NCBI RefSeq assembly: GCF_932526225.1 | Contig: NC_064040.1 | Coordinates: 11,942,856 to 12,006,855, forward strand | Length of the DNA: 64,000 bases | Origin: Nematostella vectensis | Lineage: Eukaryota; Cnidaria; Anthozoa; Actiniaria; Edwardsiidae | Direction of reading: 5' to 3' | In this document: piece by piece, positions 36,101-46,057 of the stretch | Numbering within the stretch: the stretch's first letter is position 1 | Layout: each line of letters starts with the position of its first letter | Position numbers and translations under genes: made by a program | The notes under the pieces: model-generated | The model's database searches: none | The model's input: only the letters and a program-made list of their open reading frames with translations | What the model was told of the DNA's origin: nothing

Positions 36101-39100
36101 TTCTTCTCAATAGGTGTTTTAAATGGTATACTTGTAGATGTATCGTGTGTGAAGATTCATTAAAACCTACAATTGTTAAAAAGCATATTGTTTAAAGAAA
36201 AAAACATGATATTTAGAAAAACAAAATTTCACTCAAAAAACACTCAACATTTGCCAGGAAAAATAACTCAGAGTGTGTCATACAATCATCTATCGTACCA
36301 TAAATTTTATGGTAGCATTATCCCTGACCAAAACATTTTGCTGACAGAACTGCTTGCTCTGGATCCAAAAAACACTGTAGAATGACATTACTCAGTGTTC
36401 TTTCTATTTTGCCAAAATGGGATGTACTTTTTTTGTTTGGTATTATTTTGCTAGACAGAAGTACCAAACTGGGGGCAGTATCTAAGTGAAATGCTCATTA
36501 AAAATAGTATTTAACTGTCTCAAAAGAGTCAGCGAATCATTCATGATTAAGTACTTAGAATTAAAGATACCAGCTTCACTGAGCTTTATTTGTCTAATTA
36601 CTACAATTGTTTGAGCAATCTATAATAAAAAAGAGGTCTTAAATGAAGGCACATATAATGTAAGAAAAATGCATCTTTCGAAATCATCTCTCTTACAGGA
36701 GACAGGATAAGAAAATTGTTTATTTTTAGATGGCTCATTGTGAACATCACTTAAAGTATAAAAGATGTAAAACAACCCTGAAAATGCTTCATTGTCAGGT
36801 TCACCTATAATATTTTATCTCTAGACTAACATATTTTTCAAATTAGCTGCAAACAAGACTACTTTATTCAACATGCACTGTAATTGCATACATGTACATG
36901 AAAAAAAAAAAATATATATATATATATGCAACCATTCAACATCATAAGTATATAAGCAACCATTCAGTTGCTTATTACAACTCTAGAATGGAGCCAGACT
37001 GGACAATTTGTCTGATGATGCTTACTAAAGGGTGATGCTTGTGAACTACAAAAACAAAGAGCAGAAGAAAGCTCCCTTGCTGAAAAGTGCATAACCATTT
37101 ATTCGACATTAGAATAATGTTCGACATTATTCTAATATTCAACATTTCATATTATAGGTGAAGTTTTAAGAGAAAACTAAAATATGCAAAATAGACTTTA
37201 TTATGGAAAATGTAATTTTACCAGCTTTAAGAGGAGATTTATCAACAGGGGACAGTGAAATATGAGCAAGGGACAATTTACACACTAAATGTTTTGTATG
37301 ACATTGGAGGGTAAAATTAGACCAGTGCAAATACTGTAACAGACTAAACCTTCTAGGGTTAAGCTCTAATTTTAGAATATTTTGCTATTGAAAATTAATG
37401 GTTACAAATGAAAATCTAAAAACCAATCAATATAAGTCTGATATTATTATTGTACCATTGTGTCTCTGACACAAAGAGCTTATAGCAAGTAAGTTAATGG
37501 TTCTAAAATCTTATGTCCAAAAGCTAGAGGTCAAATAAAATTGTTTATTGAAATGATTTAAAACATTGTTAAGGCAATCACAAATATTAAAAAAGTAAAA
37601 AAAACTGAAATGTCACAATGTCCAAACGTTTTACTGGCAAGGATGAATAGAAAACACAGTGTAAAAATGCATTATAGCTTTTGTGATTGAGTTTATTCAT
37701 ATGGATTTTGTGTGATGTTACTTATACACAAATAGGATCAAACACACTCTGTGGCTTCTAGGAAAATATTAAAGCTCAGATGGATAGAGGTAGACATTCA
37801 AATATATTCAGAGTTGTTTATCGGTGCAGCAGGAAAAATACACCGCCACAAAAACCCACCCACTCAATTCAAATACAAATCAAAATTTGAATATTCCCCT
37901 AGAAAGGTCCTTAAAAACACAGCACATCGACCTTTGGTTAGAGATTTTTGAAATGATATTTTATGAAACATCCTTTTTCTAATGTAATTACTAAAATATT
38001 AGATTTGGATTGATTTATTTAAAAAATATATATAATAGAAAAGATCATCCATCTTCCGCCCACTCACTAAGGTCAATACCACTTGATTAAAACAGAAAAA
38101 AAGAAAAAAAACCAAAAAGGGATGGCTTTTCTTTGTTAAAAATCAAAAGCCAGTAGATACTTTGTCAGATTTATGTATTTCTATTGTGCATTTTCTTTTC
38201 TTTAATGAGTAACCTCAAAAATAGTTTAATAAAAAATATTCATCTGAAGGTTGAAATTATCTTATTCAGGGAAACAGAGAATTCTAAGACTAAAAAGAAG
38301 AAACTATTTGGGCAATTCATCAAGTATAGTGGTATTGGGCTGATCAAAATGTAATGTTGAATTTTCTTTAATCACTTTCACAAATAATGATGTTGTATTT
38401 CAAGTAAAAACCACAAACAATAATAGAGGTCTGGTTTCTCTATAAACAAAACTTTGTTTTGACCTCAAAAGTACCACATGTACAATTAAAAGAAGTTATT
38501 CAAATTGAACTATTTTCAAAAGTGGGATCCTATTTTACGCATCTATTCAATACATATTGAAATTCTTAACTGTATGGCTTTGACTGAGCCTAAAGACTTT
38601 AAAAAACATTTCTAGACTTGGTTGATTTGCTTTGAAACATATCAGATAGTATACCTACAGATAGTTTTGTTATGTTTATAGAGACTTGCTTAAAAGTGCA
38701 TAATAAAACATTAAGGTTTGAGTCAAGGAATTGTTTAGGTGTTTTGAATACAAACACTTCCATTAGTTGCCAAGTATATAAATAACAGGGTCTTTTCTGT
38801 CGTCTATGATCACTAACCAAGCTTGATAAAGATGCTAATAAAATGAATGAAATTGTTCATCACAATGCAATAAAATATTTTGTAAAACCAAACAAGAAAC
38901 TTATAGCACTTTGAAACGTTTAAAAACAATGGAGAAGCATTGAAAAAAATAGGAACGTCAAGAATGAAAAAATAAAGCTCTTAAAACAATTTCCCAGGAA
39001 ATTAGATCTACAGTGTAGCATAATTCTGAGTTTTTACGGTAATTAGTAGTTCAAGTTACTGAACTCTTTCTTAAAGAAATATAAAAACTCAATAAATACT

Positions 39101-39125
39101 TACAAATCCTAAGAAGATACTTTCA
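30122..39125. other. Nine-kilobase stretch with no recognised gene
   Basis: Strongly AT-rich. The left part is the NXF1 3' UTR and the right part probably includes a 3' UTR of the CHHC-finger gene. I see no spliced gene, tRNA or long repeat. Small items: a palindrome at about 37101-37140 (TCGACATTAGAATAATG and inverse), a TA run at about 36911-36927, and an unassigned open segment at about 34429-34530 (starting CQFCQPALADEE) that ends at a TAA without a clear acceptor. Confidence 0.6.
30463..30468 (+). terminator. Possible NXF1 polyadenylation signal
   Basis: AATAAA stands about 340 nt after the NXF1 stop codon (30119-30121), the first well-placed hexamer I see. Confidence 0.45.
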
Positions 39126-40868
39126 TCAATCAAGATTAAGAGAAGCAAGCTCCTCCTCCAAGTCTCGTTTCCTGGACAATTTCTTGAGCTGATCACAGTC
39201 CAGTTTCCCCCCAGAATTCTTCTTAGCTTCAAGCTGTTGGATCTCACACAACTTTTTTTTCAACTTGCGTCCAAGCTTTTCCCGCTCAGTTTTCTTCTTT
39301 GCATCCATTAATTCAAAGGCTTCCAGTGGTTCAGGGGATATGTCAGATCCTGAGAGATCTCCGTTCAAGCTTGGTGGACTCTCGTCATCTGTATCAATCA
39401 CATGGACAATTTTCTCCACTGTGACGGTAGTATTGTCCACTCTTACCAGGTTTATGGGGTTCTTGGGAGGGAAAACCCTACGGCTATTGCGTGGCTGTCG
39501 TCGACTTGTGCTATAGTGGGTGTTACCATTGCAGATAGCTTCCTCTCCAAGGCTGACATCAGACTGACCTGAACTGTTGGAGTCAGTCTCGCCGTGGCTA
39601 TGGGAGTCGTTAGAGCTAGTGTAGTAATAGCTGTGGTACCCGTTTCCATTCTGACAACCATTATAATGGTTATTATGGCTGCTGTAACTATTATGTCTAC
39701 CATGGCTATTGAAATGGTTATTATGGTAGTTGTTGTGACCATAATGGTTGCTGTTGTATCGGCCGTTTGAGTGGTTGTTATGGAAGTTACGGCGTCTGTA
39801 GTTTGGTCTGTATGGTCTGCCAGTGTACAAAGGACCATACTCGTAGTTGACGCCTGGCTGTTGTACATACCCAGGCTGGAATGTGTATGCCGCAGGATAT
39901 GCTGACTGTGGTGGTACTGATGTCATCATAGGGTAGCCGTTGGTGACGGTAATGTAGCTGGCTGGCATGTTCTGGTATTGTGGTATTCCCACTCCCTGGT
40001 ATGGTTGAGTGATATAGTATTGAGGCGGCCATGCCGTAGGATATGTCTGTGTTGTACTGTCATATTTTTCCGACTCTTGGCTAGTAGTTTCCTTCTTGTG
40101 TTGACTGATAAGCTTCAGAAATTGATCCCGTTCTTCTTTTGAAGGCGCATACTTCTTGTAGTCGAATGATTTCTCTTGGCTATCAAATTGTTCTCCTTCG
40201 GTAGAAACCCCGGTTGATAGAGTTTCATCGGTCGACGATTCCGTGTCACTGTTCGTCTCTGGTAATTGCTTTTCAATTGGTATATTGTGGTTCTGTGGCT
40301 CGGATCCGTACATGTGTGACACCACACATTCTGAATTATCCCCAAAATTTTCGCCTTCTTTACCGCGATTTTCACCCGACGTCTTGATCTCTGGAATTGA
40401 ATCCTCGCAGCTTTCTGTCGATACTGTTTGATTTTCTTCGTCAGTCACAGTTCTATAAAACTCTTCAATTCCGCCTACTTTTTTCCCACTCACACATCCG
40501 GCTTTCTCCGAATTTCCATCCGCTTCGAGACTCGGTTCGTTCAGTTGGGGTTTCATTTCTGTTTGTGTGGCCTCGTTCGCCACAATTTCTTCTTCTTGGG
40601 ATTCTTTCATTTTTACTTCATCATCAAAACAATTCTTGGTAAAGCCATTTTTGTCGGAGCACAACATTTTGTGGCAGTCCATTTCCTGGGCAAAGATTAA
40701 ATGATCGGGATTGAAAGGACATTTGGTCTTTTCGCCTTCGTCTAAAAACTTCTCTCTACATTTGACTAGATGGTCGCTCATCCCCGCCGCTTTTACTCGA
40801 TGTTTTGATTCATAAGGACATTGAATCAATCTTTCGTTGTCGTCAACATCTTGGTCTTCCTCGTACAT
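39126..40868 (-). CDS. CHHC (U11-48K/GTSF1-type) zinc-finger protein with prion-like region and PYM-like C-terminal helices
   Basis: A 580-aa protein if started at MYEEDQ; an in-frame ATG at 40952 would add 28 residues. Two CHHC fingers fit C-x5-H-x9-H-x3-C exactly (C17/H23/H33/C37 and C50/H56/H66/C70), the layout of GTSF1/Asterix, which bind RNA and assist piRNA-guided silencing. An acidic Ser/Glu-rich region follows, then a Tyr/Pro/Gln/Asn/His-rich segment (repeats of HNNH, NSH, GYH) typical of prion-like domains. The last 60 residues are charged helices (KLKKKLCEIQQLE, then QLKKLSRKRDLEEELASL) that resemble the C-terminus of PYM and of eIF2A. It has no introns in the coding part. The finger family is clear. 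A GTSF1 orthologue is unlikely given length and architecture; function unknown. Confidence 0.8.
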   Translation of the reverse strand: MYEEDQDVDDNERLIQCPYESKHRVKAAGMSDHLVKCREKFLDEGEKTKCPFNPDHLIFAQEMDCHKMLCSDKNGFTKNCFDDEVKMKESQEEEIVANEATQTEMKPQLNEPSLEADGNSEKAGCVSGKKVGGIEEFYRTVTDEENQTVSTESCEDSIPEIKTSGENRGKEGENFGDNSECVVSHMYGSEPQNHNIPIEKQLPETNSDTESSTDETLSTGVSTEGEQFDSQEKSFDYKKYAPSKEERDQFLKLISQHKKETTSQESEKYDSTTQTYPTAWPPQYYITQPYQGVGIPQYQNMPASYITVTNGYPMMTSVPPQSAYPAAYTFQPGYVQQPGVNYEYGPLYTGRPYRPNYRRRNFHNNHSNGRYNSNHYGHNNYHNNHFNSHGRHNSYSSHNNHYNGCQNGNGYHSYYYTSSNDSHSHGETDSNSSGQSDVSLGEEAICNGNTHYSTSRRQPRNSRRVFPPKNPINLVRVDNTTVTVEKIVHVIDTDDESPPSLNGDLSGSDISPEPLEAFELMDAKKKTEREKLGRKLKKKLCEIQQLEAKKNSGGKLDCDQLKKLSRKRDLEEELASLNLD

Positions 40869-43150
40869 TCTATTTCGATCCCAAAGACTCTCGGTTAAGC
40901 TCCTCACAAACAAAAATGGCTCTGTTCTCGGTGTCAGCTGTTGCAATAACACAAATCATCCCTACTCCTCGGAGGACTTGGTAATATTTTATTTGTCTCT
41001 GTTGCACATGCGCAATACTTGCCACCCACCTGCCAACCGCTCGCCCCAGTTTCCCGGAAGTCACCATAGAATTTCCCCTTCACTTCTGTTCCGATTCTAA
41101 TTTCTTATTTTCACCGCTTTTTTAAAGAAAAGTTCTAGAACACAGGGTTAATATAGCGTGATAGTTAAACAATTCAAGAATTCCACTTTATTCTATGTCC
41201 AGTTTAAGTCTAATTTTGTTTTTTTCCCTTGATATTTCTTTGCTTACGCGTTTATATCGAAAATGTCAATTTTATTTTCTTCCTGGCCGAAAGAAATTTC
41301 CCTTCAGCTGAAGTGTTGGATTCCGTTATTCGCTTTCGTTGTGTAGGCAGAAGAGAAAATACACACCCCCAATTTCGTTTAGCGAGACGGTACGATTCTC
41401 TCCTATAAACAAGAAATGCCGCTTGTTATGTAGAAACTAAACACAGTGGAAATGTCTCCCGAGGAAGTACTCTTGAAAGACAGAATCAAAGTGTCAAAAT
41501 AAGGATTTTCGAATGATAAAGCAAGTCATTATCAACCTTACCAATAGACCAATATCTATCGAACTTAAATTTAAGAAAAAAAAAGACAGCATTGTGATTT
41601 TTAAAAACAACTTTTTTAATACTTTATTCATGATATTGTATATTATTATCTAGCCGTACATTATTATATTTCTTTAAATTCTGGGAAAAGTATATTCTCG
41701 GCCATGCGCTTTTACACGCATTTTCTGATCTGACTGTCCTCGCTTTTCGCCAACAAAAGAATAATTCTACTAAACGGAACTTTAGTCTGGCAGCTTCCAA
41801 TTAGTTATTCCTCGGATCTGACTTAGACAGAAAATCCTCTTCTTAAATCCAAAACATTTCCAGTGAATTCTTGGGGCGGGCGAGAGATTCCATGGTAACT
41901 CGAATTACGAATCTTTCCCGCAAGTTATCTCGTCTCGTTTATCAGTTAAGGAACAGTATAAATGACATTACGTGGACCAAAAGATAACTTATTATCGCCT
42001 CAATTGAAATTCAGTGAGCTTTTTGTCAATTGTACAGAATTACCGGCATGTCATTATGGACATTTGGTTGATTCGCGACGTCGGTTTTTGAAGTCTTATC
42101 TTTTTGCGACTTTGTCACCCTCCAGACTTTTCAAAGACCCTTTCGCCTCAAAGAGCTAAAAGACTTGGAAAAAGCGACGCCTTTCCTACACTACGATATA
42201 AGTGCATCTTAAAAGATATCAATTAGCAATTGTAATGGACCAGAGAGTTTGCTATAAACATGCTATCCCTCGTATGATAAAAATCTGTCATCTTTATTTG
42301 CGCGCTCGCTCGACTCAGTAGTATGGTTTTACGATTCTAAAGCGAACCACCTTTATATATATTTTTCACGTCATTGAATTGTTATATGCACTCAAACTAA
42401 ATACGCCCGCTCGCAAAGCACAGTAGGTGTTTTATTTATCCCGCTAACTGTACGTAAAAGAAGTTCATATGAACGCAGGTGAAACATGACTTAACGCCCT
42501 TTTGCATAAACAATAGTCATCATTCAATGTATGCCAAGAAAATATACATTAGAAAATAACTTTTTTAAACGGCAAGGATGAGTTCGTCTTCGCGGTCTAT
42601 TGATTGTGAAAAAACTATTTTGTGGACCTATCCTATGTATTTTGGTAACTTAAAAGCAAATTACATGCGTGTTTACGATGATTTGGTTAATCTTGACAGT
42701 AAATGTTGGGCTTAAGGCTTTATGAGAGCATATTTTATCTAAAATACCAGAGAAAATCTCCCGCAAATACTCTTCAACTAACAGGAAAATAAACGCTAAT
42801 GTTTCGGCGAAATGATCTTGTTAAACGGTTTTATGTTTGGATTTTTTTATTCAAAATATACAATAAAAACTGGAAAGGCAGGAAGCTTTAGGCATTTGAA
42901 TATTTTGCGTTTTCAACACCTGTCCACCGTACTTTTGCAGCTTTTTGCCATGTAATGTTATCAACAGTTGGTTAGACTCAGCTCGGCATGTCGGGTAGTT
43001 GGCTGGGCGGAACCTTAATCAAATTACTAGAGAAAGAAACGAGTATGAGAAATACTAATTTCCTTCTAATCTTATAAGGCATCAGTCCTCGGTAGTTCCG
43101 TTGAAAATGTTTGCAATTTGAAATAATCTTCGACTTTTTGAGGTAACTCT
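40869..43150. other. Intergenic stretch left of the Polinton
   Basis: The promoter side of the CHHC-finger gene is followed by AT-rich sequence without recognisable genes or repeats. ORFs over 40870-41100 are shadows or 5' UTR of the minus-strand gene. Confidence 0.5.
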
Positions 43151-43642
43151 AGTAGTAGTGTTTTGGCGCAGCTGGCGCAACTTTTTGATCTCCCCAAATT
43201 TCATTCCAAAATGGCGCGAAAGTCTCCACGCACCTCCGCCAAGCCTCGCGACCTGCGCATGCGCGAGTTTGCCAGAGATCTCTTGCACGACCACGCCCAC
43301 CTGTCAATCACTTTGTCACGTGATAGCCAAGCCCACCTGTCAATCATTTTGTCACGTGATAGCCACGCCCACCTGTCAATCACTTTGTCAAGAACCTGTC
43401 AATCACTTTGTCAAGAACCTGTCAATCACTTTGTCAAGAACCTGTCAATCACTTTGTCAAGAACCTGTCAATCACTTTGTCAAGAACCTGTCAATCACTT
43501 TGTCAAGAACCTGTCAATCACTTTGTCAAGAACCTGTCAATCACTTTGTCAAAAACCTGTCAATCACTTTGTCACGTGATAGCCAAGCCCACCTGTCAAT
43601 CACTTTGTCACGTGTCGCACCTAGGGGGAGCTCGGGAGGCTA
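43151..43642 (+). repeat. Left terminal inverted repeat of the Polinton
   Basis: About 490 bp: a unique outer part, then about a dozen copies of CCTGTCAATCACTTTGTCA, mostly in a 23-bp period with AGAAC between. A few are joined by CGTGATAGCC.CGCCCA. Homology with the right end stops at CTAGGGGGAGCTCG. Confidence 0.93.
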
Positions 43643-43645
43643 TTC

Positions 43646-43660
43646 TGGTCTAAAGACGTG
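43646..43660 (+). promoter_or_regulatory. Promoter box of the 86-aa membrane protein gene
   Basis: TGGTCTAAAGACGTG, 28 bases from box start to the ATG at 43677. Confidence 0.6.
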
Positions 43661-43676
43661 TGGGGTCCTAGATAAA

Positions 43677-43937
43677 ATGACATTAAAGACGGAGGTGAAG
43701 ATTAAAAACGATGCGGCTACAGCCGGCGGTTGTTCGGTGCTGGAGGTGAATGTGAGTAACACTGCGGATGCGGAGCCTAAACACTGCTGTTGTGACGCTG
43801 ATTACTATGAAGACTCAGAATACGGAGGCTTCGACCCCGTTGGGTTTGTGTCCGGAGCGGCGACAATTGTCCTTGGTGTTCTAGCAATGTTAGTCTCCAT
43901 GCCACGGTATGGCGAAAAAAGATGGGTAAGATACTAG
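43677..43937 (+). CDS. Small single-pass membrane protein, Polinton left end
   Basis: An 86-aa protein. The N-terminal half is polar with a CCC cluster and an acidic stretch (DADYYEDSEYGG). One membrane segment follows (GFVSGAATIVLGVLAMLVSM, about residues 57-76) and a basic end. I do not recognise the family. The start is the ATG following the promoter box; the longer open frame running back through the terminal repeat is a by-product of the 23-bp repeats. The gene lies in a 390-bp cassette that interrupts the inverted repeat. Confidence 0.6.
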   Translation: MTLKTEVKIKNDAATAGGCSVLEVNVSNTADAEPKHCCCDADYYEDSEYGGFDPVGFVSGAATIVLGVLAMLVSMPRYGEKRWVRY

Positions 43938-44024
43938 TCCACGAATGTGGTGTGGAGACTTTAGACCGCACCGCCCCCCACGCGGACCCCTTCGGAAGTC
44001 TTAGCAACCACACACATCACACCC

Positions 44025-44052
44025 AGAGGGAGCTCGAGGGGATAGCCTCTCA
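44025..44052. repeat. Short dispersed GAGGGAGCTCGAGGGG repeat, copy at left end
   Basis: AGAGGGAGCTCGAGGGGATA then GCCTCTCA. It is the inner continuation of the right terminal repeat (59191-59219). Other copies are at about 43623-43642, 48741-48764, 51255-51275, 51406-51434, 52213-52254 and 52334-52357, several inside coding sequence. Confidence 0.8.
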
Positions 44053-44080
44053 GCTTCACATCTAAAAATCTTTTGAAAAG

Positions 44081-44095
44081 TGGTTTAAAGACGTG
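44081..44095 (+). promoter_or_regulatory. Promoter box of the TFIIB-like gene
   Basis: AAAAG then TGGTTTAAAGACGTG; TTTAAA begins 26 bases before the ATG at 44110. The flanking 70 bp match the polymerase leader. Confidence 0.75.
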
Positions 44096-44109
44096 AACAG
44101 TTTAATAAA

Positions 44110-45036
44110 ATGGAGGAACGAACAGTTGAACGTACGGCTGAAGATCGGTCACCACCACCATACAATATCCCCGGCGGACCGGTGCCTGAGATTAACGTCC
44201 CCACCCTCGTGCCGGAATTTGCACTGTTTGATCGAGCCCTCACCGAATACGAGACTAGTAGAGCCTTCTTGGGAGACGAGGATAGTAGTAACACCCTTTG
44301 CAATCATGACGACCTAGTCACAGAAGACGGGGTCGCTAGTTGCTTAGAGTGCGGGGAACAGATGCAGCGCGTGATCGCGCACGAAAGGGAATGGGGTTTT
44401 TACGGACATTCCGACGGCAAACGGTCTTCGAATCCAAGTCGGGTCCAGGTACGTAGGTCTGAGGATAGAAATATTGACAAGGATGTGGAGAACATGGGTT
44501 TTAGCGGGGTAATTGTAGCCAAAGCTAACGAGATATACACTCAGGTGACGAAAGGCCAGATTTTTCGCGGCGACCCACGGAAGGCGATCGTCTTTGCGTG
44601 TATCTACTACGCCTACAAGATGTCCGGTAAGTGTCAGACACCGAAAACCTTGATGGAAACTTTTGGATTGAGCAAGAAGAGTTGCCTTAAGGGTTTAAAA
44701 ATCTTCAGTATTAACATGCCTAAAGATTACCTACTACACGGAACGTCTCCCACCGTCGTGGACCACATTTGCGACGTGATGGACAGATTCTCGGCGTCCC
44801 CCGCACAGAAGGGGGAGGTGGCCCAGCTCTACTACAGATCTAAGAACCGCTCGTCTGAGTTGAATCGCGCTCGCCCACAATCCTTTGCGGTCGCTTTAAC
44901 CTATTACTGGGTACGGCTAAAGGGGGTTGATATTACACTTAAAAAATTCTCCGAAAGAACGGGCGTCTCCGAGTTAACCATCAGTAGGAAAGCGAGAGAA
45001 GTGGCCACAGTCCTGGGTACGCCTGGTGTGGTATGA
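44110..45036 (+). CDS. TFIIB-like transcription initiation factor encoded by the Polinton
   Basis: A 308-aa protein. A zinc ribbon is visible at C64-x-H66...C78-x2-C81, followed by two cyclin-like repeats. The first (about 130-200) has FRGDPRKAIVFACIYYAYK and the TPKTLMETFGLSKK helix pair; the second (about 215-303) has RPQSFAVALTYYWVRLKG and ERTGVSELTISRKAREV. This is the order and spacing of TFIIB, which bridges TATA-bound TBP and RNA polymerase II. Viral homologues occur in some large DNA viruses; I know of none as a standard Polinton gene. The N-terminal 40 residues include GPVPEINVPTLVP, nearly identical to a segment of this element's PolB. Likely role: directing transcription from the element's TTTAAA boxes (inference). 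Alternatives such as a captured host Brf/TFIIB copy are possible. Confidence 0.85.
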   Translation: MEERTVERTAEDRSPPPYNIPGGPVPEINVPTLVPEFALFDRALTEYETSRAFLGDEDSSNTLCNHDDLVTEDGVASCLECGEQMQRVIAHEREWGFYGHSDGKRSSNPSRVQVRRSEDRNIDKDVENMGFSGVIVAKANEIYTQVTKGQIFRGDPRKAIVFACIYYAYKMSGKCQTPKTLMETFGLSKKSCLKGLKIFSINMPKDYLLHGTSPTVVDHICDVMDRFSASPAQKGEVAQLYYRSKNRSSELNRARPQSFAVALTYYWVRLKGVDITLKKFSERTGVSELTISRKAREVATVLGTPGVV

Positions 45037-45128
45037 TGTTTCCTGATTTCCAGAGAAATCAGGATTTCCAGAAAACTGTCAGTTCGGAGTAGATGTGAAT
45101 TAACACGTCTAAAAAAATCCGAAAAAAG

Positions 45129-45143
45129 TGGTTTAAAGACGTG
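45129..45143 (+). promoter_or_regulatory. Promoter box of the ankyrin gene
   Basis: TGGTTTAAAGACGTG, identical to the box of the TFIIB-like gene. TTTAAA begins 26 bases before the ATG at 45158. Confidence 0.75.
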
Positions 45144-45157
45144 GATGTAATAACAAA

Positions 45158-45982
45158 ATGGATATGCAAAGTGCTGGAAGTCTTACAAATCTCACCGTGG
45201 AGGATCAAGCCGCCACCTTAGCGAGGTGGGGAGCCGCAGACTTTGACGCCGTTATGGAGCGCGCGGCGTGGGAGGGGTGCGTCGAGACCGTGAGGTTGTG
45301 TAAGAGTTGGGGTGCGACGGATTTCGAAAAGCCGATGGTCAGGGCCGCAATGAACGGCCACGCCGAGATCGTTAAGATGTGTTGTGAGTCGGGCGCCTGT
45401 GACTTCGTGTATCCAGCGTCCATGGCCGCGAAAGGCGGCCACGTAGAGGTTTTGAAGGTGATGGATGAGTATTGTGCCGACGGAGGAGAGGCCATGACCG
45501 AGGCCATGGGTGCTGCGGCGGCGGAAGGTCAGGTGGGGGTTGTTGAGTTGTTGATAGATCTAGGTGCCGATGTCGATGTCGGTTGGGCCACCGCCGAGGC
45601 GGCGTACAACGGTCACGTTGAGGTTCTAGAGTTGCTGAGAGAAAACTTCAGCGAGTTTGACCCGGACTATGCTATAACACCGGCCACCGAATCTGACAAC
45701 CTCGAGATTGTGAGGTTGTGCTTGGAGTGGGGCGCGACCGATCTCATTGTACATATGAACTACGCGCGGTTTTTGGGTCTACACGAAATTGTCGCGGTGC
45801 TACGTGCGGCGTGGAGGTGGGGTCTCGTGCATGAGGAGCTCCTGGAGAAGCTACACAAGGTGAGATTCCGTAGAAAGCTGGAGGACGAACTAATGCCAGT
45901 AGCTTGGCATCCTGACAGGTTTTGGGATTGGTGCATGGATGAGCAAGAGAAGGAAATGTTGGGAGAATGCTTCGCCAGGTAG
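45158..45982 (+). CDS. Ankyrin-repeat protein of giant-virus type
   Basis: A 274-aa protein built from about six degenerate ankyrin units, each of the form AA..GH.EIV.LC...GA.DF (for example AAMNGHAEIVKMCCESGACDF and AAYNGHVEVLELL). The last 60 residues are non-repetitive and end with HPDRFWDWCMDEQEKE, a Trp/Glu-rich tail like those closing many ankyrin proteins of large DNA viruses. Such proteins usually bind host partners through the repeats and sometimes recruit ubiquitin ligases through the tail; neither is shown here. Base composition is the most GC-rich of the window, suggesting a separate origin. It uses the same promoter box as its upstream neighbour. Confidence 0.85.
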   Translation: MDMQSAGSLTNLTVEDQAATLARWGAADFDAVMERAAWEGCVETVRLCKSWGATDFEKPMVRAAMNGHAEIVKMCCESGACDFVYPASMAAKGGHVEVLKVMDEYCADGGEAMTEAMGAAAAEGQVGVVELLIDLGADVDVGWATAEAAYNGHVEVLELLRENFSEFDPDYAITPATESDNLEIVRLCLEWGATDLIVHMNYARFLGLHEIVAVLRAAWRWGLVHEELLEKLHKVRFRRKLEDELMPVAWHPDRFWDWCMDEQEKEMLGECFAR

Positions 45983-46027
45983 ACGTCGGCCGGCTAGAAG
46001 GCGGGTATCGCGTGTTGGATTGAAAAG

Positions 46028-46042
46028 TGATTTAAGGACACG
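46028..46042 (+). promoter_or_regulatory. Promoter box of the Cys/His-repeat gene
   Basis: TGATTTAAGGACACG; TTTAAG begins 27 bases before the ATG at 46058. The following leader GGTTTGATAGAAATGGAGAA is shared with polB. Confidence 0.7.
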
Positions 46043-46057
46043 ACCGGTTTGATAGAA

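Noticed and set aside
43300-43615. CRISPR-like appearance of regularly spaced repeats
   Set aside because: Units are contiguous with constant 4-bp joins, there are no unique spacers, and this is an animal genome; they are terminal-repeat minisatellites.
43158-43937. Long open frames running through the left terminal repeat (and 59178-59738 on the right), encoding CQSLCQEPVNHFVKN-type repeats
   Set aside because: They arise from the 23-bp tandem units and occur on both ends and strands; only the part from the ATG at 43677 has a promoter box and non-repetitive sequence.
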